Part shown: piece by piece, positions 38,125-46,862 of the stretch | Layout of the letters: every line of letters starts with the position of its first letter | Position numbering within the stretch: position 1 is the first letter of the stretch | Assembly (NCBI RefSeq): GCF_010974945.1 | Contig: NZ_JAAIVB010000037.1 | Span: 124,001-188,000, forward strand | Source of the DNA: Noviherbaspirillum galbum | Lineage (GTDB): Bacteria; Pseudomonadota; Gammaproteobacteria; Burkholderiales; Burkholderiaceae_D | DNA: 64,000 nucleotides | Reading direction: 5' to 3' | Program-made: the position numbers and the translations under genes | The notes under the pieces: generated by a model | Told to the model about the DNA's origin: nothing | The model's input: only the letters and a program-made list of their open reading frames with translations | Databases searched by the model: none

Positions 38125-38265
38125 TTCAAGGGGAGGGCTAGGGTGGGGATGGGGTTCAGGCGTGATCAAAGAACAGCCTTGCCATCGCAATCGCACTCAC
38201 GATATTCTTTGCTCGCGGCCGAGACCCACCCCACCCCAACCATCCCCTTGAAGGGGAGGGGCTAA
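38117..38265. repeat. Inverted pair of palindromic CCCTCCCCTT elements (REPIN-like doublet)
   Basis: The left copy (38117-38156) begins with a perfect 10-bp palindrome CCCTCCCCTT/AAGGGGAGGG around one C and continues GCTAGGGTGGGGATGGGG. The right copy (38224-38265) is the same element in opposite orientation. About 67 nt lie between them. Two REP-like elements facing each other is the layout of REPIN mobile repeats, although no RAYT transposase is seen here. Confidence 0.75.
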
Positions 38266-38406
38266 TCCGGCGAGGAAATAAAACGCACGAATCCGGCATT
38301 GCGCTTTCTCAACAAACCCCAGCATCGTCTTCATTTCCAGGAATCCGGCCTCCGTTTCATTGCCTAAGCGCCAAGGTATACACGCTTATATTTCCCGGAG
38401 GCCGTA

Positions 38407-39729
38407 ATGCGATTCCCTTCCCTCACGCTCATGCCGATGCTCATGCTGCTGGCTTCCTGTGCCATGTCGCAGCAGAAGACTGATGCCTCCCGCACCTTCG
38501 GCCCCAACCCCACCCTGCCGGAACCCGAGAAATCCCTGGTCCCGACCGTCAACATCGCCACCGCGACCGGCTGGCCGGCGAACGGGAAGCCGACGCCGGC
38601 GGCCGGGTTCGCCGTGACTGCCTTCGCGAAGGACCTCGACCATCCGCGCTGGGTCTACGTCTTGCCCAACGGCGACGTGCTGGTCGCGGAAACGGACGCC
38701 CCGCCCAAACCCGAGGACGGCAAGGGTATCAAGGGGGCGGCGATGAAGCTGCTGATGAAGCAGGCCGGCTCCGGCCGCAAGCCCAGCGCCAACCGGATCA
38801 CCCTGCTGCGCGACACCGATGGCGATGGCGTGGCGGATGTGCGCACCGTGTTCCTGCAAGGCTTGAATTCGCCCTTCGGCATGGCGCTGGTGGGCAACGA
38901 CCTGTACGTCGCCAACACCGACGCGATCATGCGCTTTCCCTACCAGCCCGGCCAGACCGAAATCCGCGCGCCGGGCGCCAAGGTGGCCGACCTTCCGGCC
39001 GGGCCGATCAATCACCACTGGACCAAGAACATCATCGCCAGCCGCGATGGCAAGACCCTGTACGCCACCGTCGGATCGAACAGCAACGTGGCGGAGAACG
39101 GTATCGACAAGGAAGTCAACCGCGCCGCCATCCTGCAGGTGGACCGCTCGAGCGGCATGATGCGCGTCTTCGCCTCGGGCTTGCGCAATCCGAACGGCCT
39201 GGCGTGGGAGCCGGTGACCGGCATGCTCTGGACCGCGGTGAACGAGCGCGACGAACTCGGCGACGACCTCGTTCCCGACTACATGACGTCGGTGAAGGAG
39301 GGCGCCTTCTACGGCTGGCCGTACAGCTATTACGGCCAGCACGTGGACGAACGTGTCAAGGAAAAGCGCCCCGAACTCGTGGCGCGCGCCATTCCCCCCG
39401 ACTATGCGCTGGGCGCGCATACCGCCTCCCTCGGACTGGCCTTCTACGACGGCACGCTTTTCCCCGAGTCCTATCGCGGCGGCGCCTTCGTCGGCCAGCA
39501 TGGCTCATGGAACCGCAAGACCCCGTCCGGCTACAAGGTGATCTTCGTTCCGTTCAAGGAAGGCAAGCCGGCCGGCCAGCCGCAGGATTTCCTGACCGGC
39601 TTCCTCGACAGCGAGGGCAAGGCGCAAGGCAGGCCGGTGGGCGTGGCGGTCGACAAGCGCGGCGGCCTGCTGGTGGCCGACGACGTCGGCGAGGCCATCT
39701 GGCGTGTCGCTCCCGCGGCCGGCAAGTGA
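38407..39729 (+). CDS. PQQ-type soluble sugar (sorbosone-like) dehydrogenase, lipoprotein
   Basis: The 440-residue protein begins with a lipoprotein signal ([18 protein letters not shown]), giving a lipobox LASC with Cys-18. The rest is a beta-propeller of the glucose/sorbosone dehydrogenase type. Successive blade motifs include [86 protein letters not shown] and [19 protein letters not shown]. Such proteins oxidise sugars with PQQ at the periplasm or outer membrane. PQQ dependence is inferred from the family. The ATG follows CCCGGAGG. It is convergent with the DUF488 gene 12 nt downstream. Confidence 0.88.
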   Translation: MRFPSLTLMPMLMLLASCAMSQQKTDASRTFGPNPTLPEPEKSLVPTVNIATATGWPANGKPTPAAGFAVTAFAKDLDHPRWVYVLPNGDVLVAETDAPPKPEDGKGIKGAAMKLLMKQAGSGRKPSANRITLLRDTDGDGVADVRTVFLQGLNSPFGMALVGNDLYVANTDAIMRFPYQPGQTEIRAPGAKVADLPAGPINHHWTKNIIASRDGKTLYATVGSNSNVAENGIDKEVNRAAILQVDRSSGMMRVFASGLRNPNGLAWEPVTGMLWTAVNERDELGDDLVPDYMTSVKEGAFYGWPYSYYGQHVDERVKEKRPELVARAIPPDYALGAHTASLGLAFYDGTLFPESYRGGAFVGQHGSWNRKTPSGYKVIFVPFKEGKPAGQPQDFLTGFLDSEGKAQGRPVGVAVDKRGGLLVADDVGEAIWRVAPAAGK

Positions 39730-39741
39730 GGGTAAGGTGAA

Positions 39742-40131
39742 TCAGGAGGCGATCTCGGCCTCGTGCTCGAGCAGCAGTTCCCGCAGCAGCGAGCGATGGC
39801 AGCGGGATTCGTCCTCGCAGTAGCAGCCGACGGAAAAATTGCTCGTGCGCGACAGCGCGGCGAGCAGGGCGATCGTATGCTTGTTTTCCGGCGTCGCCAT
39901 CTCCGCCCGGTACTTGCGGCGGAAGGCCTGCCATGCGGCCGGCGTGTCCGCGGCCATGGCCATCTTGACGGTCTCGGCGGCGGGCGCGAGGTTGGGATAC
40001 CAGACGTCGTACCAGTCCTGCGCGGCGTATTCGCTCCTGGGCACGCCGCGCGGCGGCCGGCGTACGGTGCCGATGCGGATGCCTTCACCGGATTTTCGCG
40101 GGCTGCCGAGACGGACGATGCGGATGGCCAT
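39742..40131 (-). CDS. DUF488-family protein
   Basis: The 129-residue protein shows the DUF488 pattern. Its N-terminus reads IRIVRLGSPRKSGEGIRIG, a WYDVWYPNLAPA segment follows, and FSVGCYCEDESRCHRSLL near the C-terminus has the conserved paired cysteines and CHR motif. Function is unknown. The ATG at 40131 has GAGGAG about 7 nt upstream and gives the usual short length. A longer frame to 40290 was rejected because it lacks a ribosome-binding site. Confidence 0.88.
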   Translation of the reverse strand: MAIRIVRLGSPRKSGEGIRIGTVRRPPRGVPRSEYAAQDWYDVWYPNLAPAAETVKMAMAADTPAAWQAFRRKYRAEMATPENKHTIALLAALSRTSNFSVGCYCEDESRCHRSLLRELLLEHEAEIAS

Positions 40132-40417
40132 GGACTCTCCTCGCTGGTCGATGTCCGGAAGCGTAGCACGCCCCCGTGTCAGGCATTGCCTTGGCCTTGT
40201 CAGAATATCTCCCGGGAAAGACCCTGTTTCAGGCATGTGCCAGTTTGCGTTAAGCCAAAAAGCACACCTGCACTGCAGCGATCTTGACATTGTTCAATGG
40301 ATGGGTGGGGGTCGTGGATATAGTCGCCTAAGAGTGTTTAACAAAATGCCGCCGGCGAGCTCCCAACGGTATTTTGCTGACCGCTCTTCGTTATACCCCA
40401 TCATTATCGGAGGGATA

Positions 40418-41770
40418 ATGCAAGAACCGACTACTGGTCGCGGCACGAAACATGTGATCCTTGGTACCGGCCCGGCCGGCGTGATCGCGGCGGAAACCAT
40501 CCGCAAGAACGCCCCGGACGACGAGGTGCTGCTCATCGGCGACGAAGCCGACGCGCCGTATTCCCGGATGTCCATTCCCCAGATCCTGAGTGGCCACATC
40601 GGCGAATCGGGCGCCCGCCTGCGGCGCGATGCCGACTACTTCTCCCGCCAGCGTATCGAGCTGCGGCGGGGCAGGGTAGTGCAGCTCAGCGAACGGCCGC
40701 GCGTGCTGCACATGGAAGACGGCAGCGCCATACCCTTCGACAAGCTCCTCATCGCCACCGGCGCGCGTCCGCGCGTGCCTGTCATTCCCGGCATCGACCT
40801 GCCCGGCGTGCATGCCTGCTGGACCATGGACGACGCCCGCCGCCTGCTGGCGCTCGCCAAGCCAAGGGCGCGCGCGGTGCTGATCGGCGCCGGCTTCATC
40901 GGCTGCATCGTGATGGAAGCGCTCGCCACTCGCGGCGTGCACATGACCGTCATCGAGAAACGCGACACCATGCTGCCCAACATGCTCGGCAAGACCGCCG
41001 GCGACATGGTGCGCCGCTGGTGCGAGCGCAAGGGCATGCAGGTGCTGACCGATACCCGCGTCAAGGCGATCGGCCTGGTCGAAGGTTGGGACCCCGACTC
41101 CCCCAAGCTGGTGATGCTGTCCGACGGCCGCCTGCTCGAAGCCGACTTCGTGGTGTACTGCGCCGGCGCCACGCCCAACATCGATTTCCTGCGCGGCAGC
41201 GGCGTGCGCTGCCTGCAGGGCGTGGTGGTCGATGCCTGCATGCAGACCAGCCTGCCGGGCGTATATGCCGCAGGCGACTGCGCCGAAGCCTATGACGAAG
41301 GCGCCGGCCGCTCGGTGATCGCCGGCGTGCAGCCCAACGCCGCCGACCAGGCCTACTGCGCCGCGCTCAACATGACCGGCCGCCAGGCCTTCCAGCGCAA
41401 CGTGCGCCACATCGACGTGGTCGATACCATGGGGCTGATTTCATCGTCCTTCGGGCAATGGGAAGGCATCCGGACGGGGCAGTGGGTGGAGTATCACGAT
41501 CCGGTGCATTTCAAGTACCTGCGGCTTGAATTCGGCGGGGACGTGCTCATCGGCTGCTCCGCGGTGGGCATCACGGAGTATTCCGGGATCCTGCGCAGCC
41601 TGATCCATCACCAGGTCAGGCTGGGGGAGTGGAAGGAAGGCTTGATGAAGAATCCGCTGGCGCTGAAGGAGGTGTACCGGGATTGCGTGCAGAAGCAGTA
41701 CATCCACCAGTCGTCGGTGTTTCATACGCCGTCGCCGTCGCGGGCGTCGACCGATTTTCATGCGATGTAG
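40418..41770 (+). CDS. FAD/NAD(P)-dependent pyridine nucleotide-disulfide oxidoreductase family protein
   Basis: The 450-residue flavoprotein has two Rossmann folds. The FAD site is HVILGTGPAGVIAAETI at the N-terminus, with LLIATGARPRVP in mid-domain and VYAAGDCAEAYDEG near residue 285. The NAD(P) site is AVLIGAGFIGCIVMEAL. It resembles rubredoxin/ferredoxin reductases and the reductase part of nitrite reductase, and lacks a CxxxxC redox disulfide. Partner and electron acceptor are unknown. The ATG at 40418 follows GGAGGG (40409-40414). It is convergent, with 3 nt spacing, to the first glycine-rich gene. The 286 nt upstream hold no further gene. Confidence 0.88.
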   Translation: MQEPTTGRGTKHVILGTGPAGVIAAETIRKNAPDDEVLLIGDEADAPYSRMSIPQILSGHIGESGARLRRDADYFSRQRIELRRGRVVQLSERPRVLHMEDGSAIPFDKLLIATGARPRVPVIPGIDLPGVHACWTMDDARRLLALAKPRARAVLIGAGFIGCIVMEALATRGVHMTVIEKRDTMLPNMLGKTAGDMVRRWCERKGMQVLTDTRVKAIGLVEGWDPDSPKLVMLSDGRLLEADFVVYCAGATPNIDFLRGSGVRCLQGVVVDACMQTSLPGVYAAGDCAEAYDEGAGRSVIAGVQPNAADQAYCAALNMTGRQAFQRNVRHIDVVDTMGLISSSFGQWEGIRTGQWVEYHDPVHFKYLRLEFGGDVLIGCSAVGITEYSGILRSLIHHQVRLGEWKEGLMKNPLALKEVYRDCVQKQYIHQSSVFHTPSPSRASTDFHAM

Positions 41771-41773
41771 GCT

Positions 41774-42850
41774 CTAGCCTTCGAACTGAAGGACGACGGC
41801 GCCGGTCTTCCCGGGCAGGCCGCTGCCGCCGTTGGCCCCGCCGTTGCCTCCCTGTCCCACGGGCACGCCGCATGTGATCTTCAGATTGAGGCTTGCTGAC
41901 GCGTTGTAGTTTCCGACGCCGCCGGTGTAAGGCGCGATGACGAAACCCGAACCGCCATTGGCCGGGGCGACGGCGGTCGGGAAATTCAGGTATGACGTTC
42001 CGCCCGTGCCGGCCGGGCCTCCGCACCACAAGGTATTTGCGCATCCGAGATCGCTTGCCGATTGGCCCGGTGCGCCGACTCCTCCATTTGCGCCGCCGCT
42101 GCCACCGCCGCCGCCCGGACCGCCGCCGTTCGCTCCGTCGCCGCCGGTCTGTCCCAGGTCATTGAAACCGCCGCCACCGCCGCCGCCGCCGTTGGCGGAT
42201 GAAGTCCAGAGATGGCCCGCGCCGCCGCCGCCGCCGCCGCCGTTTCCGCCGTTTCCGCCTGCGCCGGGGATCAGGTTGTAGTTGAAATTCCCGCCACCCT
42301 GCGCCGGGTTGCCGCCACCGCTTCCGCCCGTTGCTGTCCAGACCGAGCTTCCATAGGTCAGCCGGCTTTGGCCGCCGGCCCCGCTGGTATTGGAATAGGC
42401 AGCCGGTGTGCCGCCGGCTCCTGCCGCCCCGATCGACAGGCTCAGGTTGCCGCCCGTGTACGTGAAGGAGCCAGACGTGACGGAGCCGCCCGCCCCGCCG
42501 CCGCCGCCATGAAAAGGCGCGGAGCCGCTGCTGCTGCCGCTTCCACCTCCACCGCCGCCGCCGCCAACAACGGCGAAGACGACGCGCTTCGTTCCCGCCG
42601 GCGGGGTGACCTGACCCGCCGAGGTATAACAGTCGCCGGACAGGACGCTGTAGCTCGTCGTGGCCGGCGTACTGGCGTTCGTGCCTGACAGTCCCGGAAA
42701 GAACAGATAGCCGGCCGGGCTGTTGGGCTGCACGTTGATCGGTGCTGCGGAAACGAAGGCGGGCATGACACCCAGGATCGTCCGAGCGATCCATGGCAAT
42801 GCTTTACTTCGTCGTGGCGGGCAAATGAAAAATGGCATGGCGTGACTCAT
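41774..42850 (-). CDS. Secreted glycine-rich protein, paralogue 1
   Basis: The 358-residue protein shares a layout with four neighbours. A signal peptide (ending near AFVSA-AP) is followed by a ~70-residue conserved region ending [19 protein letters not shown] long core of GGxGG runs follows, and the C-terminal block ends in VVLQFEG. Two cysteines conserved in all five copies (SGDCYTS and KITCGVP) flank the core and could form a disulfide. This copy has an extra pair in [10 protein letters not shown]. The start is uncertain: ATG at 42850 or 42838, neither with a strong Shine-Dalgarno. It is separated from the other four by dcd. Function is unknown; a glycine-rich extracellular or adhesin-tip role is a guess. 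Confidence 0.8.
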   Translation of the reverse strand: MSHAMPFFICPPRRSKALPWIARTILGVMPAFVSAAPINVQPNSPAGYLFFPGLSGTNASTPATTSYSVLSGDCYTSAGQVTPPAGTKRVVFAVVGGGGGGGGSGSSSGSAPFHGGGGGAGGSVTSGSFTYTGGNLSLSIGAAGAGGTPAAYSNTSGAGGQSRLTYGSSVWTATGGSGGGNPAQGGGNFNYNLIPGAGGNGGNGGGGGGGAGHLWTSSANGGGGGGGGFNDLGQTGGDGANGGGPGGGGGSGGANGGVGAPGQSASDLGCANTLWCGGPAGTGGTSYLNFPTAVAPANGGSGFVIAPYTGGVGNYNASASLNLKITCGVPVGQGGNGGANGGSGLPGKTGAVVLQFEG

Positions 42851-43070
42851 CACTTCGGGTTCGGCAACATGGCTGGCAAGAGGCGAGGCAACTGGGCTGG
42901 ATGGTGGCAAACCGCCAAGGGGAGAGAAACCGGAATTAATTTGGCTTAATACATTGCGAAGAGGGCTCATGCAGGCCGGAAGATGTCGCCAAGTTGTCGG
43001 AAGCCAGCATTTTTCGCGTAAAATCGCGGTCAACCTCCTTACCGGGAATCCAACTTCCCCAGTGAATTCC

Positions 43071-43637
43071 ATGAGCATCAAATCCGACAAATGGATCCGC
43101 CGCATGGCCGAGCAGGCGCGCATGATCGAGCCCTTCGAGGCCGGGCAGGTGCGGCAGGCCAACGGCCACAAGATCGTCAGCTACGGCACGTCGTCCTACG
43201 GCTACGATATCCGCTGCGCCGACGAATTCAAGATTTTCACCAACATCAACAGCACCATCGTCGATCCGAAGAACTTCGACGAGAAATCCTTCGTCGACTT
43301 CAAGGGCGAGGTCTGCATCATCCCGCCGAATTCCTTCGCGCTTGCTCGCACCGTCGAGTACTTCCGCATCCCGCGCAACGTGCTCACGATCTGCCTCGGC
43401 AAATCGACGTATGCGCGCTGCGGCATCATCGTCAACGTCACGCCCTTCGAGCCGGAGTGGGAAGGCTACGTCACGCTGGAGTTTTCCAACACCACGCCGC
43501 TGCCGGCGAAGATCTATGCCGGCGAAGGCTGCGCGCAGGTGCTGTTCTTCGAAAGCGACGAAGTGTGCGAGGTGTCGTACAAGGACAGGGGAGGGAAGTA
43601 CCAGGGGCAGCACGGGGTGACATTGCCGAAAGCCTGA
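43071..43637 (+). CDS. dcd: dCTP deaminase
   Basis: The 188-residue enzyme deaminates dCTP to dUTP for thymidylate synthesis. Motifs are [14 protein letters not shown]-like ([13 protein letters not shown]), [12 protein letters not shown], with the catalytic region, and [18 protein letters not shown]. The start ATG at 43071 ([12 protein letters not shown]) matches the family; the 39 upstream codons of the open frame are not conserved. The housekeeping gene lies in the midst of glycine-rich paralogues on the opposite strand, 8 nt from the end of paralogue 2. Confidence 0.97.
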   Translation: MSIKSDKWIRRMAEQARMIEPFEAGQVRQANGHKIVSYGTSSYGYDIRCADEFKIFTNINSTIVDPKNFDEKSFVDFKGEVCIIPPNSFALARTVEYFRIPRNVLTICLGKSTYARCGIIVNVTPFEPEWEGYVTLEFSNTTPLPAKIYAGEGCAQVLFFESDEVCEVSYKDRGGKYQGQHGVTLPKA

Positions 43638-43645
43638 GGCCGGAT

Positions 43646-44665
43646 TCAGCCTTCGAACTGGAGCAGGACGGCGCCATTGGAGCCCGAGGTTCCATTGACG
43701 GACCCGGCGCCGCTGCCCGGGTAATAATATCCGCCGGATCCGCCTCGGCCGGCAGGATAACTGCAGGTGACCTTCAGGTTGTATGCCGCCGAAGCGACGT
43801 AGTTTCCGACGCTCCCGCTGGAACCATTTGCAGCTCCTGTTCCTCCGCTGCTTGGCGCGACCGCCGAGGACGTGTTCAGGTAGGCCGAGCCGCCTGCGCC
43901 GGACGCGCCGCCCGGAACGGGTCCCCATGCTCCTCCGTTTCCGCCAAAGCCCCCGCCCGTTCCGCCGCCGCCGCCGCCGCTGCCAGTGATGCTCAATGGT
44001 CCCGGAATACCACTTATCCCGTTTGCGCCGCCGTCGTTGAAACCGCCGCCACCGCCACCGCCGCCACCACCGCTGTAATTGACATAGCCCATGCCGCCGC
44101 CGCCGCCGCCATTGCCGCCATCTCCGCCCTTGCCGCCGGAATTGAGGCTGCCGCCACCGCTTCCACCATTTGCCTGCCAATTCTTGGCGCCATAAATCAG
44201 GCTGCTTGCACCGCCTGCCACGCCGTCGGTGCTGACGCCGGATCCGGCACCCCCATTGCCGATGCTCAGCGTGAGTGTTCCGCTTGTGTAGGAAAACGAT
44301 CCCAGGGTGACGTATCCACCGCCGCCCCCGCCGCCCCCACCGGCCGTTGATGTCACGTAGGGAAAAGGTCCGGCTCCGCCCCCGCCGCCGCCGACGACCG
44401 CAAACACCACCCGCTTCGTTCCGGCGGGTGGCGTCACGCTTCCGCCGCTCAGGTAGCAATCGCCCCCGATGAAGTTGTAGGACGTGGACGTGCTCTGGGT
44501 AGATGTGCCGGGGAAGTAGAGATAGCCTCCGGGACTGCCGGGCATGACGGTGACCGGCGCAGCTGCGGCTGTGTTGATGAGCAAGGCCGCCGTGGCTATC
44601 CTGATGGCGGGGCAGCGGAAAAGCTGCATGGCGGATCGAGGCCTCATCTCTGCCTCGGCCGGCAT
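43646..44665 (-). CDS. Secreted glycine-rich protein, paralogue 2
   Basis: The 339-residue product has a signal peptide (ATAALLINTAAAA-APV), the conserved GYLYFPG and [13 protein letters not shown] blocks, a glycine-rich core and a C-terminal VLLQFEG. The conserved cysteines lie in GGDCYLSG and KVTCSYPAGRGG. I chose the ATG at 44665 because GGGAG lies 6 nt upstream. ATGs at 44647 and 44629 would give shorter signal peptides. It is last in the leftward group 5-4-3-2, 64 nt after paralogue 3. Its stop is 8 nt from the convergent dcd stop. Confidence 0.82.
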   Translation of the reverse strand: MPAEAEMRPRSAMQLFRCPAIRIATAALLINTAAAAPVTVMPGSPGGYLYFPGTSTQSTSTSYNFIGGDCYLSGGSVTPPAGTKRVVFAVVGGGGGGAGPFPYVTSTAGGGGGGGGGYVTLGSFSYTSGTLTLSIGNGGAGSGVSTDGVAGGASSLIYGAKNWQANGGSGGGSLNSGGKGGDGGNGGGGGGMGYVNYSGGGGGGGGGGFNDGGANGISGIPGPLSITGSGGGGGGTGGGFGGNGGAWGPVPGGASGAGGSAYLNTSSAVAPSSGGTGAANGSSGSVGNYVASAAYNLKVTCSYPAGRGGSGGYYYPGSGAGSVNGTSGSNGAVLLQFEG

Positions 44666-44729
44666 GTCGATCTCCCGGGAGTCGGAATCCTGGACATCAC
44701 CTCGCGAAAGAAATGAGGCATAAATTGGG

Positions 44730-45749
44730 TCATCCCTCGAACTGGAGCACGGCCCCGCCACCGTAGCCATTTTGACCGGCATTGGGTCCATACCCTCCCG
44801 TGCCGCCCCTTCCCACCGGCAGGCTGCACCCAACCTTCAGGTTCAAAGCCGCGGCATAGCCGACGTTGCCGACGTTCCCCGGGGAGCCGCTCGGGCTTCC
44901 GGTACCTCCCGCGGACTGGGATACGGCGGCGTAGTTGTTGAGGTAGCCCGTGCCGGCATTTCCGCCGGCGCCGCCCGTGTTTCCGCCGACGGAACCGCCC
45001 GCACCGCCCGGGCCGCCGCCCGTGCCGCCACCGCCCCCGCCGCCACTCGAAGCGCCGACTGCAGTGATGCCTGGCTGGCCGACGTCATTGAATCCGCCGC
45101 CGCCCCCGCCGCCGCCGCCATACAGGTTGGTCCCGCCCGCCGAACCCCCGCCGCCGCCGCCGCCGTTGCCGCCGTCGCCTCCTTTTCCTCCCAGGTTCGC
45201 GCCGGTATAAACGTATTTTCCGCCCTGGCCGCCGCCTGCCGTGTACGAGGAAGCGCCATAGGTCAGGGTCGTGGTACCGCCGTAGGTGCCGTCGGCATTA
45301 CTGGCGTTGATGAGGCCGAATGCGCCTCCGGTGCCGCCGGTGCCCACCGAAATGCTGATGCTGCCCCCCGTATAGGCAAACGAACCCACCGTGACATAAC
45401 CACTGCCCCCGCCGCCCCCGCCGCCGTAGTAATAACTGGATCCCCAGGAATAGGAGCCGCCCCCGCCACCGCCACCGCCGACGACGGCAAACACGATGCG
45501 CTTCGTGCCCGCGGGCGGCGTGACGCTGGTGTTCGTCATGTAGCAGTCGCCACCGAGGAAGTTGTAGTTCGTCGTCGTGCCTTGGGAAGTCGAGGCGGGG
45601 AAGTACACATAGCCTCCGGGACTGCCCGGCATGACGACCACCGGCGCCGCTAAGCCCGGCGCTGCAAACAACGCCTGCAAGGAAAATGCTGAAAGAAGCG
45701 CCGCGAGCGCATGCTGCAGCCTGGTTTCCGGAATCGTGAGGGTGAACAT
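44730..45749 (-). CDS. Secreted glycine-rich protein, paralogue 3
   Basis: The 339-residue product starts with a clear signal peptide (LAALLSAFSLQALFAAPGLA-APVVV). It contains the block GGYVYFPA, the conserved cysteine in [25 protein letters not shown], a glycine-rich core with interspersed Tyr and Asn, and the second cysteine in KVGCSLPVGRGG. It ends AVLQFEG. The ATG at 45749 has AGGAAG about 9 nt upstream. It starts 13 nt after the stop of paralogue 4, so 4-3-2 are probably cotranscribed. Closest by eye to paralogue 2 in the N-terminal block (VMPGSPGGY). Confidence 0.83.
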   Translation of the reverse strand: MFTLTIPETRLQHALAALLSAFSLQALFAAPGLAAPVVVMPGSPGGYVYFPASTSQGTTTNYNFLGGDCYMTNTSVTPPAGTKRIVFAVVGGGGGGGGSYSWGSSYYYGGGGGGGSGYVTVGSFAYTGGSISISVGTGGTGGAFGLINASNADGTYGGTTTLTYGASSYTAGGGQGGKYVYTGANLGGKGGDGGNGGGGGGGSAGGTNLYGGGGGGGGGFNDVGQPGITAVGASSGGGGGGGTGGGPGGAGGSVGGNTGGAGGNAGTGYLNNYAAVSQSAGGTGSPSGSPGNVGNVGYAAALNLKVGCSLPVGRGGTGGYGPNAGQNGYGGGAVLQFEG

Positions 45750-45762
45750 GGGAAGGCGCTTC

Positions 45763-46734
45763 CTATCCTTCGAACTGCAGGATCACGGCGCCGCCCGTGC
45801 CGGCGGTGCCATTGGTCGTGTTGTAGCCGCCGTTGCCGCCCCGTCCCGGTACGCTGCTGCAATTGACCTTGATGGCGTAGGGCCATGCGATCGGATAATT
45901 GCCGACGCCGCCCGCTGTCCCGCTTGCAGCGCCGCCGCCGCCCGCTGCCGGGGTGACGACCGTCATTGGACTGAGATAAGCGTTGCCGCCATTGCCGCCA
46001 TACTGCGTGCCATATCCGCATACGCCGCCGACGCCCGCGCCGCCTGCGCCGCCTCCGCTGCCGCCTCCGCCGCCGCCAGCGCCAGCACCGCTGCCACTCG
46101 TTCCGGCGGCACCAGGGTCATTGAAGCCTCCGCCGCCTCCGCCGCCGCCGCTGTAGCCGGCTGTCCACGTCGTCCTGTTACCGCCCGAGCCTCCGCCGTT
46201 GCCGCCATTGCCGCCCGAGCCGCTGCAACCGGTGGCGACCCCCGCGCCGCCGCCGCCGCTGCCGCCAGGCGCGGTCCAGGTCGACGAACCAAAGGTCAAT
46301 GTACTTGCTCCGCCCGCGCTGCCATTGGTCGTGGTTCCACCTCCGGCTCCGCCAGCGCCGATCGAGAAGGAGATCGACCCAGATGTATAGAGGAAAGCCG
46401 CGATCGAGACGTAGCCCCCGCCGCCTCCGCCGCCGCCCTCATTCCAGAAACCGCCGAGAGGGCCGCCACCGCCGCCGCCGCCGCCAACCACCGCGAATAC
46501 CACGCGCTTCGTTCCGGAGGGCGGAGTAATGCTGCCGTTGCTGGTAAGGCACTGGCCGCTGATGAAGTTGTAGGCGGTCGTGGGCGTCGCGGTGTTCGTA
46601 TAGAGGTAGTTGGCATTGGTGCTTGGCGTGACAACCACCGTCGCGGAAATGGCTGCCTGGATGGCAAGGACGTTCGCGGCAGCGCACGCAGCGAGAATTC
46701 GTCCTGTCCATCGTGAAAGCGGAATCATCGTCAT
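45763..46734 (-). CDS. Secreted glycine-rich protein, paralogue 4
   Basis: The 323-residue product has a signal peptide (AACAAANVLAIQAAIS-ATVVV), a Tyr-containing block ANYLYTNT, first conserved cysteine in [27 protein letters not shown], glycine-rich core, second cysteine in KVNCSSVPGRGG, and end VILQFEG. The start is ATG 46734 or 46728; neither has a good Shine-Dalgarno. The open frame extends further upstream into the intergenic space but without similarity. By eye it pairs with paralogue 5 (shared GYNTTNG near the end and CGYGT in the core). Confidence 0.8.
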   Translation of the reverse strand: MTMIPLSRWTGRILAACAAANVLAIQAAISATVVVTPSTNANYLYTNTATPTTAYNFISGQCLTSNGSITPPSGTKRVVFAVVGGGGGGGGPLGGFWNEGGGGGGGGYVSIAAFLYTSGSISFSIGAGGAGGGTTTNGSAGGASTLTFGSSTWTAPGGSGGGGAGVATGCSGSGGNGGNGGGSGGNRTTWTAGYSGGGGGGGGFNDPGAAGTSGSGAGAGGGGGGSGGGAGGAGVGGVCGYGTQYGGNGGNAYLSPMTVVTPAAGGGGAASGTAGGVGNYPIAWPYAIKVNCSSVPGRGGNGGYNTTNGTAGTGGAVILQFEG

Positions 46735-46862
46735 GGTTAAACCGGTCACTGCTTTAGTCCAGTTCAGTGAATGAACAAGCCGGCAGGACGTCTGGATTGG
46801 CGAACGTTCCCAAGGTGATATACCCGCCATGAAGTCTGTCGCCGGCGTTCGCCATGTTCCCT

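Larger units (their letters stand above)
38057..38406. other. Intergenic region without a gene, 350 nt, made largely of repeats
   Basis: The first two-thirds carry a 16-bp tandem repeat and an inverted pair of CCCCTT/AAGGGG elements. The remainder, to 38406, is the leader of the sugar dehydrogenase gene, with CCCGGAGG (38394-38401) as a strong ribosome-binding site. Confidence 0.75.

Noticed and set aside
40284-40289. TTGACA upstream of the FAD oxidoreductase
   Set aside because: The expected -10 position is GGGGGT; no promoter claimed.
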